DNA from: an uncultured Bacillota bacterium
GTDB lineage: Bacteria; Bacillota; Clostridia; Christensenellales; UBA1242
DNA: 17,490 nt
NCBI GenBank assembly: GCA_900545735.1
Contig: URAC01000015.1
Location: 1 to 17,490, forward strand
Direction of reading: 5' to 3'
Shown: piece by piece, positions 15,462 through 17,490 of the stretch
How the letters are laid out: each line of letters starts with the position of its first letter
Position numbering within the stretch: the stretch's first letter is position 1
Notes under the pieces: model-generated
The model's input: the letters and a program-made list of their open reading frames with translations, nothing else
Told to the model about the DNA's origin: nothing
Database searches by the model: none
Position numbers and translations under genes: made by a program

Positions 15462-16793
15462 ATGAAATATAAAGAAAGAAAAAAGAATTATGTTGTGGAA
15501 AAAGATGAGTACTTAATACTTCATCCTTTGCTTTCTAACAAAAAAATTAAAAATCCTTTCAAGCATTATGTAACAGAAAAAAAGTATTACTTAATTTTAA
15601 ACGACTTTTTGCCTAGCAGAAAAAAATTTGGCAAAAAGCCAGTTAAATATCCGCAATCAACATTGCAACGAATAGATTTATTAAAAAATAAATTTCCTGT
15701 CGTTAAAGATATAGATTTCGATTTGAAAAAATATCTTACAGACAAAGAGTATAGACAAAGATATAAAAGATGCCAAGATTATGTCCCTGCTGACAAATTT
15801 ACTACAACAAAAAAGATTGCTAAAAAAATCGGCACTGCTAGAGATTTTGCAAAAATTGCGCTTACCAACGCTGCAATAGTCGTAGGAATTTATTTAGTTG
15901 TTAGCTATGGCCCTGGATTATATGATTCTGCTAAAAATTTCATTGTTTCCCGCTTCCGCCCAGATTCAAAAGTAGCCATTGAATTTGACCCAAGCACAGA
16001 TATAAAAGATGATAAAATCAACACAGACATCAACAACACTAACGATGAAGACAAAAAGATTACTGAAATTGTGCTAGATGAAGATAGTTTGATGTCTTAT
16101 GACCTATTAAAGACTTCAAATCTTGGTGCTACACTTCAGTTATATCTCGATGATACTCGCACAGTATCCCCTATGTTTGTGTATCAAACAGAAAAGGAAG
16201 ATGGCTTAAAAACGCTTTGCATTTATTGCAAACTTGGCGAAACTGAAATGGTCAAATTTGAATATGATATTATCGACCCTAACGCTGAATATTATTATAA
16301 CGATTTATTCTATTCAGTTTCCATATCACCATCAGATGTCATCAATTCACTATCAGTTTTGGCTTCAGATGAATATTTAACAGACATTCCTTTAACAAGC
16401 AAATTGATAAACCTAGACGAAACAATCTGCGCAAGTGTTGAAAATTTAAAAAATGAAGTTAAATATGACATCATAGATGGAGAATTTGTTGAAAAGGAAA
16501 TATACACTTTCAAAATAGTTGCCCTTGAAGATAATGGTCAAATCGTTGAAAAACATTATGAAATCAACAAAGAAGATGCAGAAAAACTTGAAGGCTTTGA
16601 TGCAGAAGATTTGAACAGTTTGATTGAAATATACAAAAAAGACCAAACACAATTTACAAACACAGCAACCTTTGATTTGGGCTACAACGCCCCTACGCTT
16701 GTTCTCGTTAACGCAGAAAGGCAATCAAAATCTCAAACTCCAACTTTGCCATCAGATGGAAAAGACCAAGATTATGGAGATTTAACGCTTTAA
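15462..16793 (+). CDS. Unrecognised single-pass membrane protein with a basic cytoplasmic N-terminus and acidic outer domain
   Basis: I do not recognise this 443-residue protein. Residues 1-125 are strongly basic and contain two copies of a 26-residue unit, YVVEKDEYLILHPLLSNKK (10-28) and YVTEKKYYLILNDFLPSRK (36-54). One hydrophobic helix at about 130-150 (IALTNAAIVVGIYLVVSYG) follows, with no signal peptide before it. The positive-inside rule puts the N-terminus in the cytoplasm. The rest is acidic and would lie outside: a disordered D/N/K-rich linker (about 175-200), a beta-rich region with several YD/YY strands, and a polar tail. The only cysteines outside the helix-proximal part are Cys253, Cys256 and Cys323. 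The gene is divergent from the topoisomerase gene, has its own promoter, and precedes greA without a clear terminator between them. Confidence 0.85.
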   Translation: MKYKERKKNYVVEKDEYLILHPLLSNKKIKNPFKHYVTEKKYYLILNDFLPSRKKFGKKPVKYPQSTLQRIDLLKNKFPVVKDIDFDLKKYLTDKEYRQRYKRCQDYVPADKFTTTKKIAKKIGTARDFAKIALTNAAIVVGIYLVVSYGPGLYDSAKNFIVSRFRPDSKVAIEFDPSTDIKDDKINTDINNTNDEDKKITEIVLDEDSLMSYDLLKTSNLGATLQLYLDDTRTVSPMFVYQTEKEDGLKTLCIYCKLGETEMVKFEYDIIDPNAEYYYNDLFYSVSISPSDVINSLSVLASDEYLTDIPLTSKLINLDETICASVENLKNEVKYDIIDGEFVEKEIYTFKIVALEDNGQIVEKHYEINKEDAEKLEGFDAEDLNSLIEIYKKDQTQFTNTATFDLGYNAPTLVLVNAERQSKSQTPTLPSDGKDQDYGDLTL

Positions 16794-16846
16794 AAAAATG
16801 TAATATTTTTACTTTAAAACTATATAATAAAATAGCGTAAAATTAC

Positions 16847-16882
16847 TTGACATTTAACAAAGATTGAGTTATTATAAGCGCG
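16847..16882 (+). promoter_or_regulatory. greA promoter
   Basis: A consensus TTGACA (16847-16852), 17-nt spacer and TATTAT (16870-16875). Start is expected near 16882, so the leader is about 60 nt and contains the hairpin at 16900-16919. Confidence 0.75.
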
Positions 16883-16899
16883 CTAGTGTAAATATTAAT

Positions 16900-16928
16900 G
16901 AGAATGTTTTTACATTCTCTTTATTTTC
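16900..16928 (+). terminator. Terminator-like hairpin in the greA leader (possible attenuator)
   Basis: GAGAATGT (16900-16907), 4-nt T loop and ACATTCTC (16912-16919) form a perfect 8-bp stem, followed by TTTATTTTC (16920-16928). It lies between the greA promoter and the AGGAGGG ribosome binding site, so it could end part of greA transcription early and would also stop read-through from the 15462 gene. Three G-C pairs make it only moderately stable. Confidence 0.5.
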
Positions 16929-16942
16929 TAACAGGAGGGAAT

Positions 16943-17416
16943 ATGGAAAAAACTTATTTAACACCAGAAGGTAAAAAACAATTAGAAGAAAGGTTAAACG
17001 AACTTAAAACAGTAGTAAGACAAGAAGTTTCTAAAAAAATAGGAATTGCTAGAGAATTTGGAGATTTGTCAGAAAATGCAGAATATGATTCAGCAAAAGA
17101 AGAACAAGCATTGGTTGAAACAGAAATCGCTGAAATTGAAAATAAACTTAGAAATTGCGAAATAATTGATAAAGACAAACTTAATAACAAAGTTGTAAGC
17201 GTTGGTTCTTTTGTTAAATTATATGACATTACATTTGATGAAGAAATTGAATATCAAATCACTGGTTCAACAGAAAGCGATCCATTTAAAGGTCTTATAT
17301 CTAACGAATCACCTGTTGGCAAGGCTCTTCTTGGCAAAAAGAAAGGCGATGTTGTAACAGTTCAAACAAATTCACACGAAGTTGAATATAAAATTCTTGA
17401 AATCAAAGTAAAATAA
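16943..17416 (+). CDS. greA: Transcription elongation factor GreA
   Basis: GreA enters the RNA polymerase secondary channel and stimulates cleavage of backtracked transcripts. From the ATG at 16943 it is 157 residues, the usual length. Residues 1-75 form the antiparallel coiled coil with the acidic tip FGDLSENAEYD (Asp41 and Glu44 are the expected catalytic residues). Residues about 80-157 form the FKBP-like domain, with NESPVGKALLGKKKGD at 121-136. The ATG has AGGAGGG directly upstream at good spacing; the longer frame opening at 16898 would read through the leader hairpin and is not used. The gene has its own promoter and a strong terminator, so it is monocistronic in this window. Confidence 0.98.
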   Translation: MEKTYLTPEGKKQLEERLNELKTVVRQEVSKKIGIAREFGDLSENAEYDSAKEEQALVETEIAEIENKLRNCEIIDKDKLNNKVVSVGSFVKLYDITFDEEIEYQITGSTESDPFKGLISNESPVGKALLGKKKGDVVTVQTNSHEVEYKILEIKVK

Positions 17417-17422
17417 CAAAAT

Positions 17423-17451
17423 AAAAACTCTCTTTTTATGGAGAGTTTTTT
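17423..17451 (+). terminator. Intrinsic terminator of greA
   Basis: AAAAACTCTC (17423-17432), 8-nt loop and GAGAGTTTTT (17441-17450) form a perfect 10-bp stem ending in a T-run, 7 nt after the greA stop. Confidence 0.9.
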
Positions 17452-17490
17452 AATAAAAAGTTACTTTTTCAAAGGTATTTTTATTTTTTA

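Noticed and set aside
16898..16942. Longer greA start at 16898
   Set aside because: The added residues would be coded by the leader hairpin and Shine-Dalgarno; family N-terminus begins at the ATG at 16943.
1..17490. CRISPR array, tRNA/rRNA genes, insertion sequences, phage or defence genes
   Set aside because: No regularly spaced repeats, no cloverleaf-like segments and no transposase, integrase or effector motifs seen apart from the Fic fragment.

Overview
The window is an AT-rich stretch of bacterial chromosome. It looks like a member of the Bacillota close to Clostridia: it carries a DUF4364 protein, a ClpC-type unfoldase, low-GC codon use, strong AGGAGG ribosome binding sites and A/T-rich intrinsic terminators. 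I cannot name the genus. Bases 5-37 are not genomic: they are an Illumina Nextera transposase adapter, so the left edge is an untrimmed contig or read end. Real sequence starts at base 38.

Layout. Bases 38-8150 run on the minus strand. In transcription order they hold two half-size TauE/SafE permease genes (8150 to 7361), clpC (7293 to 4870), ruvA-ruvB, queA, an unrecognised 223-residue protein, and tgt, which reads in frame into a Fic-domain fragment cut off by the adapter. The plus-strand gene at 8264-10336 encodes a signal-peptide protein with two carbohydrate-binding-like ectodomains, one membrane anchor and a lysine-rich cytoplasmic tail. It ends at a two-way terminator facing the minus-strand mtaB-HIT pair. 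Next comes a minus-strand unit of a ParC-like topoisomerase A subunit and a DUF4364 protein (15326 to 12059). The right end is plus strand: an unrecognised single-pass membrane protein (15462-16793) and greA (16943-17416), each with its own promoter.

Function. Most of the window is housekeeping. RuvAB handles Holliday-junction migration. QueA and Tgt both act in queuosine synthesis, and MtaB makes the ms2 part of ms2t6A37, so two tRNA anticodon-loop modification pathways are represented. ClpC is protein quality control, the topoisomerase handles DNA topology and GreA rescues stalled RNA polymerase. I see no phage, insertion sequence, CRISPR array, RNA gene or defence island, and no clear new multi-gene system.

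The points most worth a second look are: (1) the Tgt-Fic reading frame, which may be an assembly or library chimera; (2) four genes (ruvA, the 223-residue gene, mtaB, the 15462 gene) whose best promoters put transcription start at, or 2 nt before, the start codon, suggesting recurrent leaderless mRNAs; (3) a GC-rich leader with a six-codon ORF or spacer hairpin before queA; (4) a terminator-like hairpin in the greA leader; (5) a shared -35 element between divergent promoters at 8181-8231; (6) an unusual acidic N-terminal extension with a repeated PGQ motif on the topoisomerase subunit. All promoter and terminator calls are by eye.
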